In this document: positions 16,735 through 24,713 of the stretch, one piece after another
How the letters are laid out: each line of letters opens with the position of its first letter
How positions within the stretch are numbered: the first letter of the stretch is position 1
Virus record (IMG/VR): IMGVR_UViG_3300031251_000004
Span: 37,914 to 101,913 of that record
Length of the DNA stretch: 64,000 nt
Direction: 5' to 3' (one strand)
Source of the DNA: a virus
The notes under the pieces: generated by a model
The model's input: only the letters and a program-made list of their open reading frames with translations
Databases searched by the model: none
What the model was told of the DNA's origin: nothing
Position numbers and translations under genes: made by a program

Positions 16735-17558
16735 TGAAAATATATTTCTCTTTCTATTCCTTCACCATCACGATGAGTTATAATTTCTAAATGATCTGAA
16801 TGCAGGAACATTGAGTGCTCACAATGGCTTCCAACCTCTGGCGTCATTACGCTCCAACCATCATCTGCTGTTTTAGTATAAAAATTACTTGATCTAATTG
16901 TTGCTTGAGGCTCGATTGCAATCGTCATACCAGCACACGCGCGGACTCCATCATTAATTGATGAACGATTTGGTATAAATGGTTGAGCGTGAGGAGTATC
17001 ATACCCGATCCCATGACCTCCATAATTAACTACAACATCGTATTTATCTTTTAGTGTTTTATAAATTGCATCACCTATACTACCAATTTTCTTTCCTATT
17101 GATATGGATTTTATTCCAGCATATAGTGATTGCTTTGTAGCTTCTGATAGATCGGTATATTCTTTTTCAGCTGCGCCATAAAAACAAGTAATAGCACTGT
17201 CTGCAATACTACCATTATAGGTGGCGCCAAGATCGAAACTTACTTTATCGCCTTCTTGCAAGATATATTCATTTGGTATTCCGTGAACCAACTGCTTATT
17301 TACACTAATACACACTCCACACGGAAATCCCTTATAATTTTTGAACGTAGCCGTACAACCATTTTTTTCTATGTACTCCTCAGCTATATTATTTAGCTCA
17401 AGCATAGTCATAGTTGTTTTTTCTTTTACCGCATTCTCCAGTAATTGCAGGGCGCCAGCAACAACTTTGCCAGCAATACGTTGTCGTTCCAGCCAAGTAT
17501 TATCTTGCAATATTATAAAATCGCTAATTGAAGATTTATTATTCAATTGTAATCTCAA
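16731..17558 (-). CDS. map: Methionine aminopeptidase, type I (M24 family)
   Basis: 275 aa cytoplasmic enzyme that removes N-terminal methionine from nascent proteins. All five metal ligands are visible: D109 and D120 in FDLGATYNGSIAD, H182 in GGHGIG, E216 in IAIEP and E247 in SHCEHS. H92 in VHGIP and H190 in DTPHAQP match the substrate-binding histidines. It lacks the N-terminal SH3-like zinc domain of some MetAPs. The start is uncertain: a TTG at 17558 with AGGG upstream gives this length, and no better ATG precedes the conserved region. It overlaps the gene before it. The intact active site predicts activity. MetAP is unusual as a phage gene. Confidence 0.9.
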   Translation of the reverse strand: MRLQLNNKSSISDFIILQDNTWLERQRIAGKVVAGALQLLENAVKEKTTMTMLELNNIAEEYIEKNGCTATFKNYKGFPCGVCISVNKQLVHGIPNEYILQEGDKVSFDLGATYNGSIADSAITCFYGAAEKEYTDLSEATKQSLYAGIKSISIGKKIGSIGDAIYKTLKDKYDVVVNYGGHGIGYDTPHAQPFIPNRSSINDGVRACAGMTIAIEPQATIRSSNFYTKTADDGWSVMTPEVGSHCEHSMFLHSDHLEIITHRDGEGIEREIYFQ

Positions 17559-17805
17559 AATTACGCCCTATTGAATTGAATATACTATATGGAACATGAT
17601 CAACTTTTTCATATTCTATGCCATCAGCATCTAATGCTTCCCTTGCTTTACAACGCATACATTGTACTTTTATACCAGGTGTAAAACTATGTGTTGGCTG
17701 TCCTGTTTCTAAATCAGTACCAAAACTATATGAACCGCCTTGTACATAACAAGAACATCCCCCAACAGTCATCGATTTAACTATAGCTATTGTATTTTCG
17801 TGCAT
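17539..17805 (-). CDS. Hypothetical protein with cysteine pairs
   Basis: 88 aa. GGCSCYVQGG and VQCMRCKARE place four cysteines as CxC and CxxC, which could bind zinc. GGAG lies 8 bases before the ATG. It overlaps the start of the methionine aminopeptidase gene by 20 bases, so the two are cotranscribed and probably coupled. Family not recognised. Confidence 0.55.
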   Translation of the reverse strand: MHENTIAIVKSMTVGGCSCYVQGGSYSFGTDLETGQPTHSFTPGIKVQCMRCKAREALDADGIEYEKVDHVPYSIFNSIGRNFEITIE

Positions 17806-17808
17806 AAA

Positions 17809-18165
17809 TTACTCCTGATCTGCTGGTGCTTCTACTGCCGTCATTCCTTTATCATCAACCACAACTTTTGGTGCTGGCTGTTCTGATGTTTTCTTTATAC
17901 CTGAAAACTTCTTCATCACTGCTTCTGTATCCTCAGTTGAGGTAGCAGAAAAATGACGAACCTCGGTTTTTACTACTGGTTCTTTACCTACAAGGGTTAG
18001 GTCTAGTTTTAATGTTAGGCTAACAATTGTTTGATCAAATGTTTTTACACAATTTTGAACATTCTTAAGATCTTCTCGTGTTAGCTTTATACTTTCGTTA
18101 TTGACTGAAGTTGCCATGAAGTTTCTAACTGTAATTAGATTTGCAATATCTTGTAATAATTTCAT
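17809..18165 (-). CDS. Hypothetical protein
   Basis: 118 aa. Residues 1-75 look like a folded helical and beta domain (LTREDLKNVQNCVKTFDQTIVSLTLKLDLTL is split by a beta-rich stretch), followed by a charged Pro/Val-rich, probably disordered tail ending APADQE. It lies 1 base from the upstream gene's stop and 3 bases before the next start, in an operon driven by a sigma-70-type promoter. No function recognised. Confidence 0.5.
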   Translation of the reverse strand: MKLLQDIANLITVRNFMATSVNNESIKLTREDLKNVQNCVKTFDQTIVSLTLKLDLTLVGKEPVVKTEVRHFSATSTEDTEAVMKKFSGIKKTSEQPAPKVVVDDKGMTAVEAPADQE

Positions 18166-18166
18166 T

Positions 18167-18442
18167 TTAGCTCTTCCTTGTTATAGTGCCATCTTCGCCA
18201 AGAAGATCACCATCTGATAGGCGGTACTTTACTGCAAAACGCAGTACTAAGTTGTTATACGTTAGATCTGCTGTTTCACTTTGAGAAACAGCAAGTTTAG
18301 CGTTTGCTATTGCTGTTTCTCGTTTTGATTTTGCCAAATCAAGAGCTGCTTTGTCAGCGTCTTCTAAGCGCTCAGAAACTTGAACGCTTACTGGTTGAGT
18401 TGGTGCTGGTTGTGTTGATACATCTGGTGTTTGATCGGACAT
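18167..18442 (-). CDS. Hypothetical protein, first gene of an early-type operon
   Basis: 91 aa. A Pro/Gln/Thr/Val-rich N-terminus (1-24) is followed by a long charged helix (about 25-65), probably a coiled coil, and a YRLSDGDLLGEDGTI segment. A strong AAAGGAG Shine-Dalgarno and a consensus promoter lie directly upstream, so it is likely well expressed early. Function unknown. Confidence 0.55.
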   Translation of the reverse strand: MSDQTPDVSTQPAPTQPVSVQVSERLEDADKAALDLAKSKRETAIANAKLAVSQSETADLTYNNLVLRFAVKYRLSDGDLLGEDGTITRKS

Positions 18443-18482
18443 AATTGTTCTCCTTTACCCGTATACTGGGCTTTCAGTAAAC

Positions 18483-18510
18483 AATATATCACTGATTATT
18501 TGTCTGTCAA
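18483..18510 (-). promoter_or_regulatory. Sigma-70-type promoter
   Basis: Reading along the - strand: TTGACA (18510-18505), a 16-base spacer, then TATATT (18488-18483), followed by GTTTA. It sits about 40 bases upstream of the first gene of the methionine aminopeptidase operon. Same hexamers, spacer and following bases as the promoter before the sigma factor gene. The perfect -35 fits host RNA polymerase acting early in infection. Confidence 0.75.
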
Positions 18511-18539
18511 CAATTTTTATTATTTTTATTTTAGCTATG

Positions 18540-19886
18540 TTATAGTATTTCTGAGGCTAATGTAGCAAGCGGTGAGCGCTCACCTTTTGTTAGTAAAACG
18601 CTTCCGCATATATCATAACCTTTGAATTTCTCAATAGCATGTATAAGCGCATTATTAGCAGAGTCTAATTGCATATTATCTATTTGTTTTAAATCACCTA
18701 ACAGTACTACTTTGCTACCTTCGCCTATTCTTGTAATCATTGTTTTTAGTTCATGAAGGCTACTGTTTTGTACTTCGTCAATAATAATAAATGCATTTGG
18801 TAATGAACGCCCTCGAAGATATGAAAGAGCTTCCATTTCAATAAGCCCGCGTTCCATCATTAGAGATAGGTATGGATCTACACCTTCTTTATTATTTTTA
18901 TTCATTTTAGAACTTGAGTTTTTTATTAGAAAATTCAAATTATCTCTAAATGATGCTAAGAACGGTGATAGTTTTTCTGCCTTATCGCCTGGAAGGGTAC
19001 CAAGATCTTTACCAACTGAAACTATTGGCTTCATTATTATTAGTTTTTCATATCGTTTTTCTTGAGATTCTAAAACGCTATGCAATCCAGCAGCAAGCGA
19101 TAGTAATGTTTTACCAGTTCCACTCGGACCAGCCAATGAAACTAAGTTAACCGAGTTATCCAGCAAAAGATCTAATGCGAAGTTTTGCTCTGAACTTTTC
19201 GGAGAAATACCAAATACATTTTTATGTTTTCTAATTTCAATTATTTCTTTTTTATTAGCATGAAATCTTCCATATCCAAGCAACTCTTCTTTTGAAGACT
19301 TTAATACTAAAATATCATTAGCTCGTAATTCGTGTTTTTCTATAAAAACATCATGAACTTCTATGGAATGATTGCCAAAAAACTCATTCATTTGTTCACC
19401 ATCTATTTCGAGTTCTCTTACGCTATTATATATTTCATCAGCAGATTTGTATCTATCTTTTGTATAGTCTTCTGCTGATAGCCCGAGAGCTTTTGCGCGT
19501 ATGCGCAATGCAATATCTTTGCTAATTAGTATTACTTTTTCAGTACGATTTAGTTTATTAAGTTTTAATGCGCAAGACAATATTCTATTATCACCATATA
19601 AAAATGTTCCTAGTGATTTATCTTCCTCGGTGTTATTATCTATTTTTAATAGAATATTATTTTCTAACTTTATACCTTTTTCAATATCTTTATTATTTGG
19701 TAATAATCCATCCAATGTTCTAATAACTGTTCTTGCATTCTTACCAGTTTCATCAAGAAACTTCTTTAGTTTATCTAACTCCTCTAAGACTGTAATTGGT
19801 ATAACCACTATATTATCACTAAAAGATTTAAAACTCATAGGATCATACACGAGAACTGATGTATCAAGAATATAGATTTTTTTCAC
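18540..19886 (-). CDS. PhoH-family ATPase with N-terminal PIN domain (PhoH2 type)
   Basis: 448 aa from a GTG at 19886 with GGAG 7 bases upstream; a TTG at 19904 would add six residues without a ribosome site. The N-terminal PIN nuclease domain starts LDTSVLVYDP, with acidic residues also in EELDKL and SKDIALR. The C-terminal PhoH domain has Walker A GPSGTGKT (about 253-260), the KPIVSVGKDLGTLPGD block, ALSYLRGRSLPNA and Walker B FIIIDEVQN. PIN-PhoH proteins are RNA-unwinding ribonucleases in bacteria; in phages their role is unsettled, with RNA turnover proposed. It follows a 122 aa hypothetical gene. Confidence 0.85.
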   Translation of the reverse strand: MKKIYILDTSVLVYDPMSFKSFSDNIVVIPITVLEELDKLKKFLDETGKNARTVIRTLDGLLPNNKDIEKGIKLENNILLKIDNNTEEDKSLGTFLYGDNRILSCALKLNKLNRTEKVILISKDIALRIRAKALGLSAEDYTKDRYKSADEIYNSVRELEIDGEQMNEFFGNHSIEVHDVFIEKHELRANDILVLKSSKEELLGYGRFHANKKEIIEIRKHKNVFGISPKSSEQNFALDLLLDNSVNLVSLAGPSGTGKTLLSLAAGLHSVLESQEKRYEKLIIMKPIVSVGKDLGTLPGDKAEKLSPFLASFRDNLNFLIKNSSSKMNKNNKEGVDPYLSLMMERGLIEMEALSYLRGRSLPNAFIIIDEVQNSSLHELKTMITRIGEGSKVVLLGDLKQIDNMQLDSANNALIHAIEKFKGYDICGSVLLTKGERSPLATLASEIL

Positions 19887-19939
19887 TGTTATCTCCGTTT
19901 GCAAGAAATTATTTACATAGAACTAATTTATATTGATTA

Positions 19940-20308
19940 TTACTCCTTTCCGTTATCTTGTTCAAAAACTGTCCAAAATTCAATATTCATTTCCATATAT
20001 AATTTCTTGTTTGGATCAACCTGCGATAGATCCTTTTTCATTTTATATGTTGGTTTTTTCCATTCCGCAATAAGCTCTTTTTCTGCAAAAATCTTCAAGC
20101 AACCGTCGTGAGACTCAATAATAGTTATCCCATAAAACTCCAATGACTTTCGAGTTCTTATCTTATCTTCAATAGAAAGAGGCTCCTCGGATTTGTAGTT
20201 TATGTCTACTTCGAGAGCCTCTAAAATTGTCTTGATGAAACGGGATTGCTCCTGCGTTTCTATATTTTTAGTATTTTCGTTTCGTTTAAGTAAGATGGTA
20301 TAACGCAT
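19940..20308 (-). CDS. Hypothetical protein
   Basis: 122 aa, charged, with LEALEVDINYKSEEPLSIED in the middle and KKLYMEMNIEFWTVFEQ near the end. No family recognised. Its ATG lacks a Shine-Dalgarno and follows a candidate phage promoter by 8 bases. The next gene downstream is PIN-PhoH, which may be cotranscribed. Confidence 0.5.
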   Translation of the reverse strand: MRYTILLKRNENTKNIETQEQSRFIKTILEALEVDINYKSEEPLSIEDKIRTRKSLEFYGITIIESHDGCLKIFAEKELIAEWKKPTYKMKKDLSQVDPNKKLYMEMNIEFWTVFEQDNGKE

Positions 20309-20316
20309 ACTGTCTT

Positions 20317-20337
20317 AATATAATACGAAAAAAATAG
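20317..20337 (-). promoter_or_regulatory. Candidate phage promoter, copy B
   Basis: 21-bp element identical to the copy at 16547-16567 except for one base, again just upstream of a start codon without a Shine-Dalgarno. Two copies in the same place relative to a gene are unlikely by chance, though the A/T richness calls for caution. No clear -35 is seen. Confidence 0.45.
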
Positions 20338-20347
20338 TAAATCTAAA

Positions 20348-22828
20348 CTAACATTTTGAAAAACCACAATCTTTACATCTAAGACAGCCTTCTTGATATA
20401 TAAGAGTATTTTCTTGTTTACAAGACGGACATACCTTTTCGCTAGCAGATTTTGCGCCATCCTGAACATAAGATTTTAATACCCTTGACATAACCATTGA
20501 GAATGAAGTTATATCTGAATATTTATCCTTTTGTAATTGCTCTACAATATATTGTACTGGAACACCGTGTCTTAATGACAACGATATGGTTCTTGAGAAC
20601 GCACCAAAATTAGCGTTCTCAAATACATTTGCAATATCTTTGATTGTCATTTGATCATCATCTTCGCCAACAATTAGGTTATATGTGGATATACCATCTA
20701 CTTTACCATTCTTTTGAATCTGACCCGTTTTATGTTTATTTGGTATATCAACATATTTTGATAGCCCGCCGAATGCTTCATATGGCTGTCCGTTTAGCAA
20801 GCCAATAAACATTGTCCACTGCTCACCTTTTATTTTGGCTTTCTTAATATCGCATGGAAGGATGTCTGGTCGTTTTGGAGCCATAGCTGTGTGAATTATA
20901 TTTGGACGATTTTCTTTTGATTCATTTTGTTCCATACTAACTAATACTCCAGATCTACACCCATCACGATATACTGTAAATCCTTTTGTTCCAGATTCCC
21001 ATGCCTTCATATATACTTCAGATACTAATTCTTTAGTTGCTGAATTAGGAAGATTACAAGTTTTTGATATAGCATGACAAGTCCACTTTTGAGCAACTGC
21101 TTGCAAATCTACACTTGCGACCCAGTCAATTTCATTTGATGTTGCTTGCCAATAAGGAGACTTTTTAATATTAGTTTCGCCTGTAATTTTCATCCATTTT
21201 TTTACGCCATGATGATATACATTGAATTCCTGCCACTTATCACCAAGCTGATCGGTAAAATCTACTTTAGCATTTTTATCTGATGAATTAATTTTCTTTC
21301 TTCGTTTATATTCCAAAAGAAATGGAGGTTCAATACCCGAAGTTGTTTGAGTTAATGTTGATACGCTGCCAGCAGGAGCCGTAGTAAGTAATGCTATATT
21401 CCTTCTGCCATTCTTTTTATATATTTCATAAGTTTTTTTATCAGCTTTCCATATCTGTTCTAAAAACTCATGACCTTTTTCTTTTTCAAAAGAAAATACT
21501 GGGAATGTCCCTCGTTCTCCAGCCATAATACAGGTAGAACGATAGCATCCTATTGCTAAATGTTTATATATTTTTTCGGTTATCTCTATTGATTCTTTAG
21601 ATCCGTATTTTATATTTAGCATTGCTATACAGTCACCAACGCCAGTTATACCAGTTCCGGTTCTTCGCCCATTTATACATGCCTGTTTTACCTTATCCCA
21701 TAACTCCAATTCAATTGCTTTGACATTTGCGGGTTCGGGATCTTTTTTTATTTTTGCTATTATTTTATCAATTGATTCAATTTCAAGATCAATCATATCA
21801 TCCATTAATCGCTGCGCTTTAATTGAATGATCTAAAAATAGATTAAAATCAAAATCAGCATCTTTTGTAAATGGATTATTTACATATGATGTAAGATTTA
21901 TTAACAACAATCTACAACTATCATATGCTGACAAAATCAATTCGGAGCAAGGATTTGTTGATATTGATTTATACCCCATATCATTATATATATCTGATGG
22001 CGTTCTTCGCAAGGAAGTATCCCAAAATAATAATCCAGGCTCAGCACTTGTATGAGCCGCATCTATAATTTCATCCCATATTTCTTTTGCATTAATATAA
22101 TTAGACACTTCAGGGGTATCAGAATCAACCGGCCAACGAAGCTGATACTGTTCGTTATTTTTTACTGCTTTCATGAATTCATCTGACAATTGCAATGATA
22201 TATTTGCTCCAGTTACTTTTTTTAAATCTTTTTTTATATTTATAAATGTTCGTACTTCTGGATGATGAATAGAACAGGTTATCATGAGCGCGCCTCTTCG
22301 CCCAGACTGTCCAACCTCTCTAATTGTATTAGAGAATCTTTCCATAAACATACCAATACCATCTGTTGTTTTTGCAGCATTCGCTGTAGCAACTCCTTTT
22401 GGTCGTAATGTTGATATATTGAGACCAACGCCACCTCTTCGTTTTGATATTTGAGCGAGTTCCTGATCTGTTTTTAAAATACCCCCATAAGAATCATATG
22501 GGCTTTCAACAACAAAACAATTAGACAAACTTTGAATTTGATATGAGTTCCCAATAGCAGACATTGGGCTTCCCTGAGGGACAATATACTTGAACTTATC
22601 TAGTAACGCAAATATTTCTTTTTCATCCATGGGATTGGGATATTTACTTTCTATTCTTGCAAACTCTTTTGCAAGTCGCCAATGCATTTCAGTAGGAGTT
22701 AACTCAAGATATTCTCCTTTTTCATTTTGAAGGGCGTATTTATCTGTAAATACTTTACCTGCTAATTCATCACCATCGAAATATTCGATACTAGCCTCTA
22801 AAACTTGTTCATACGTATATTTTTTCAT
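20348..22828 (-). CDS. nrdJ: Adenosylcobalamin-dependent (class II) ribonucleotide reductase
   Basis: 826 aa from the ATG at 22828, which has AGAAGG about 10 bases upstream; an ATG at 22846 would add six residues without a ribosome site. It reduces ribonucleotides to deoxyribonucleotides. Visible active-site features: C104 in SLSNCF and C305 in DSCRLLLINL (redox pair), and N292, C294 and E296 in TNPCSE (radical cysteine and partners). The C-terminus has a TSCPD-like region (PDILPCDIKKAKIKGEQW) and a zinc ribbon CPSC...CLRCKDC, both typical of NrdJ. No NrdB is present in the window. Activity would need host-supplied cobalamin. Confidence 0.85.
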   Translation of the reverse strand: MKKYTYEQVLEASIEYFDGDELAGKVFTDKYALQNEKGEYLELTPTEMHWRLAKEFARIESKYPNPMDEKEIFALLDKFKYIVPQGSPMSAIGNSYQIQSLSNCFVVESPYDSYGGILKTDQELAQISKRRGGVGLNISTLRPKGVATANAAKTTDGIGMFMERFSNTIREVGQSGRRGALMITCSIHHPEVRTFINIKKDLKKVTGANISLQLSDEFMKAVKNNEQYQLRWPVDSDTPEVSNYINAKEIWDEIIDAAHTSAEPGLLFWDTSLRRTPSDIYNDMGYKSISTNPCSELILSAYDSCRLLLINLTSYVNNPFTKDADFDFNLFLDHSIKAQRLMDDMIDLEIESIDKIIAKIKKDPEPANVKAIELELWDKVKQACINGRRTGTGITGVGDCIAMLNIKYGSKESIEITEKIYKHLAIGCYRSTCIMAGERGTFPVFSFEKEKGHEFLEQIWKADKKTYEIYKKNGRRNIALLTTAPAGSVSTLTQTTSGIEPPFLLEYKRRKKINSSDKNAKVDFTDQLGDKWQEFNVYHHGVKKWMKITGETNIKKSPYWQATSNEIDWVASVDLQAVAQKWTCHAISKTCNLPNSATKELVSEVYMKAWESGTKGFTVYRDGCRSGVLVSMEQNESKENRPNIIHTAMAPKRPDILPCDIKKAKIKGEQWTMFIGLLNGQPYEAFGGLSKYVDIPNKHKTGQIQKNGKVDGISTYNLIVGEDDDQMTIKDIANVFENANFGAFSRTISLSLRHGVPVQYIVEQLQKDKYSDITSFSMVMSRVLKSYVQDGAKSASEKVCPSCKQENTLIYQEGCLRCKDCGFSKC

Positions 22829-22900
22829 TCCTAATCCTTCTCGCATTTAAGATAGTTCTTTACTGCGTTTTCAACAACAACGCTGAAAACTAAAATCTTT

Positions 22901-23530
22901 TTATAGTCGAATATTTTTTTTCAAAACATCCAACGCGCCGTCAATCATTTTCATACAATAAAAACGTGATAGCTTCATTTTCTTGCAAACTTTGCTTATT
23001 GACAACGGCTTATCGCCATCAACTCCGAATACAAGATTTACTATTTTCTTTTGCTCCTCATTTAAATGATCCATCGCTGAACCAATTACTTTAGTTATTT
23101 CTAAATCTTCCGTAAGCGTCTCAGGTATATTTTTTTCTTCTTTTAGTTCTGGCATTTTCGTCTCTCTATGAGGCACATTAGCTTTTGCAAACTTCAACGG
23201 GTATCTAATAACTGTATGAGTGTTTGCGCTACGAGTTATTCTAGTTTCTATATACTTATGAGCCCACCAAAAGAAATTTCCTTTACTAGGATCATAATTA
23301 TTCATTGCTCGTACTAAGACTTCTAATCCCTCTTGGTTCAAATCTTCATAATTTGAGAACCCCTTATACTTATTGGTTCGCATCGATATCAGGTAAAAAA
23401 ACTTATCTATACATATTTGTTCGTGTTTCTTGTATTCTGCTATATCCGTCTGACTTTTTGTTTCCTCACTTTTATTTCGTAGTTGAATTAATGTCATCAT
23501 GAGATTTTGAGCTTCTTCAATAGATATCAT
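22901..23530 (-). CDS. Sigma-70 family RNA polymerase sigma factor
   Basis: 209 aa from the ATG at 23530 (MISIEE). The longer reading frame to 23599 is rejected because a consensus promoter lies inside it. Region 2 (about 60-110) reads YEDLNQEGLEVLVRAMNNYD, then SKGNFFWWAHKYIETRITR and VIRYPLK, the classic core-binding and -10-binding pattern. Region 4 (about 152-205) is LNEEQKKIVNLVFG plus a helix-turn-helix SISKVCKKMKLSRFYCMKMI. Regions 1.1 and 3 are short or missing. It probably redirects host RNA polymerase to phage middle or late promoters; the TTTTTTCGTATTATATT element is a candidate target (inference). Confidence 0.85.
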   Translation of the reverse strand: MISIEEAQNLMMTLIQLRNKSEETKSQTDIAEYKKHEQICIDKFFYLISMRTNKYKGFSNYEDLNQEGLEVLVRAMNNYDPSKGNFFWWAHKYIETRITRSANTHTVIRYPLKFAKANVPHRETKMPELKEEKNIPETLTEDLEITKVIGSAMDHLNEEQKKIVNLVFGVDGDKPLSISKVCKKMKLSRFYCMKMIDGALDVLKKNIRL

Positions 23531-23571
23531 TCTTACCAGCCTTTTGATGGCATTAGCGCCAACAATTAACC

Positions 23572-23599
23572 AATATAAGACATAGAAAAAGAATGTCAA
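23572..23599 (-). promoter_or_regulatory. Sigma-70-type promoter of the sigma factor gene
   Basis: Reading along the - strand: TTGACA (23599-23594), 16-base spacer, TATATT (23577-23572), followed by GGTTA. It is 41 bases upstream of the chosen sigma factor start. Almost the same layout and downstream bases as the promoter at 18483-18510, suggesting two early promoters of one class. Confidence 0.75.
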
Positions 23600-23660
23600 G
23601 GTATTGGATGACTATTTTTGTGTTTGTAGTAAAAAATATATCTTGTTAGTGATAGAAAAC

Positions 23661-23858
23661 TTACTTTGAGTATCGATCTTTTGCCCATCCACCCCCAACC
23701 AGCGTGAAACTTGTTTGTGAAATCAAACGCTTAGGCGGCGGACTAATTTTATTATTTTCTTTACATGTAGGACACTCTTGTAATGGCTCGTCATGAACTG
23801 ACTGAACTGCCTCGAACTCTTTATCGCAAATTTCACAATAATAACAATAGGTTGCCAT
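23661..23858 (-). CDS. FmdB-type zinc-ribbon protein
   Basis: 65 aa. Starts MATYCYYCEICDKEFEA, with a second CPTC pair near residue 34, and ends FTLVGGGWAKDRY, the common pattern of the FmdB family (single zinc ribbon with a GGGW tail). Biochemical role unknown for the family. AGGG lies before the ATG and the next upstream gene ends 1 base away. Confidence 0.7.
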   Translation of the reverse strand: MATYCYYCEICDKEFEAVQSVHDEPLQECPTCKENNKISPPPKRLISQTSFTLVGGGWAKDRYSK

Positions 23859-23859
23859 T

Positions 23860-24090
23860 CTATTTTCCCTTATTCATAATCTTATTAATTACGTCTTGCG
23901 CTATCTTATTAGCTTCATCTTCTGATATTATATTTGTTTTTACTTTGCTATCTACTTCGGTTAGTATTTTTTGAATACGTTTTAGATTTCGCGATGGCTT
24001 TGGCGTTTTGCCTTGTTGCACATCATCGAATGCTTTTTTCAATTCTTTGATGGCGAAATCAATTACTTGTTTTTTATTATCATCTGGCAT
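23860..24090 (-). CDS. Small basic helical protein, hypothetical
   Basis: 76 aa, rich in Lys and Asp and predicted helical throughout (VIDFAIKELKKAFDDVQQGK, DEANKIAQDVINKIMNKG). No cysteines and no family recognised. Part of the string of small genes between dnaB and the sigma factor. Confidence 0.5.
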   Translation of the reverse strand: MPDDNKKQVIDFAIKELKKAFDDVQQGKTPKPSRNLKRIQKILTEVDSKVKTNIISEDEANKIAQDVINKIMNKGK

Positions 24091-24099
24091 TTTGATTTC

Positions 24100-24417
24100 C
24101 TATATTAGGAGTAAAAACTTATTTATATGTTCTTCTACTTCAATAATTTTTATTGTTAAATAATCAATCTTGGTAAATGAAACAATATATCGTTCGCTAA
24201 AATCTGATTTATCACTTAATTTTATTAGGTTTGCTTGTTGTCTATCTATGCTACGAATATAATCGAGCAGATCACCTTTATCATCCATCATGGTATGAAC
24301 TATTTTAGTATAATAGTTTTCTATTTTTCCATTAACAAAATTAGGATGCTTTTTATTAAAAAGAAACTTGTCTGCTACGCCGTAATAGATTTTATCGGGG
24401 TCGATTTCTTTTTCCAC
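24100..24417 (-). CDS. Hypothetical protein
   Basis: 105 aa with KIYYGVADKFLFNKKHPNF near the start and a hydrophobic, helical end (IIEVEEHINKFLLLI). It begins 26 bases inside the end of the zinc-ribbon gene before it, which suggests translational coupling. Family not recognised. Confidence 0.5.
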   Translation of the reverse strand: MEKEIDPDKIYYGVADKFLFNKKHPNFVNGKIENYYTKIVHTMMDDKGDLLDYIRSIDRQQANLIKLSDKSDFSERYIVSFTKIDYLTIKIIEVEEHINKFLLLI

Positions 24418-24712
24418 GATCTAGTCCTTGTTGAATTTGTTCATACTTGGCTTCACCTATGAAATTGGAGTATACTTTTTCTGAACTATATAATTCTTTC
24501 TGAAACTTTTGAGCGTCTTCTTTTGTTTTTGCTGTTAGCTCATGTCCTGTTAGTTCAACAATGCCCCTCCCGCCCAGACTAATTAAATGTATTATGTTTC
24601 CTTTGGCATTACATTTGGGGCAGGTGTCTGGATCAGGCGCTTTTATTGATTGTTCTAATTCCCATTCGTGATTACATTCTGGCGATTCATGTTTAAATTC
24701 ATATACTGGCAT
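24392..24712 (-). CDS. Zinc-ribbon protein, FmdB-like
   Basis: 106 aa. MPVYEFKHESPECNHEWELEQ and CPKCNAKG give an FmdB-like ribbon in which the first pair is CxHxW-like rather than CxxC, followed by IIHLISLGGRGIVELTGHEL and a basic C-terminus (LDRGKRNRPR) that could touch nucleic acid. Directly downstream of dnaB with one base between, so it may have a replication-linked role (inference). Confidence 0.6.
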   Translation of the reverse strand: MPVYEFKHESPECNHEWELEQSIKAPDPDTCPKCNAKGNIIHLISLGGRGIVELTGHELTAKTKEDAQKFQKELYSSEKVYSNFIGEAKYEQIQQGLDRGKRNRPR

Positions 24713-24713
24713 T

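Noticed and set aside
22867-22890. Hairpin between the sigma factor and nrdJ genes as a terminator
   Set aside because: A 7-bp stem (GTTTTCA/TGAAAAC) with a 10-base loop is weak and is not followed by a T-tract on the transcribed strand.
23531-23599. Longer sigma factor N-terminus with a hydrophobic segment
   Set aside because: The extra codons contain a full TTGACA-N16-TATATT promoter, so they are upstream DNA and not coding.
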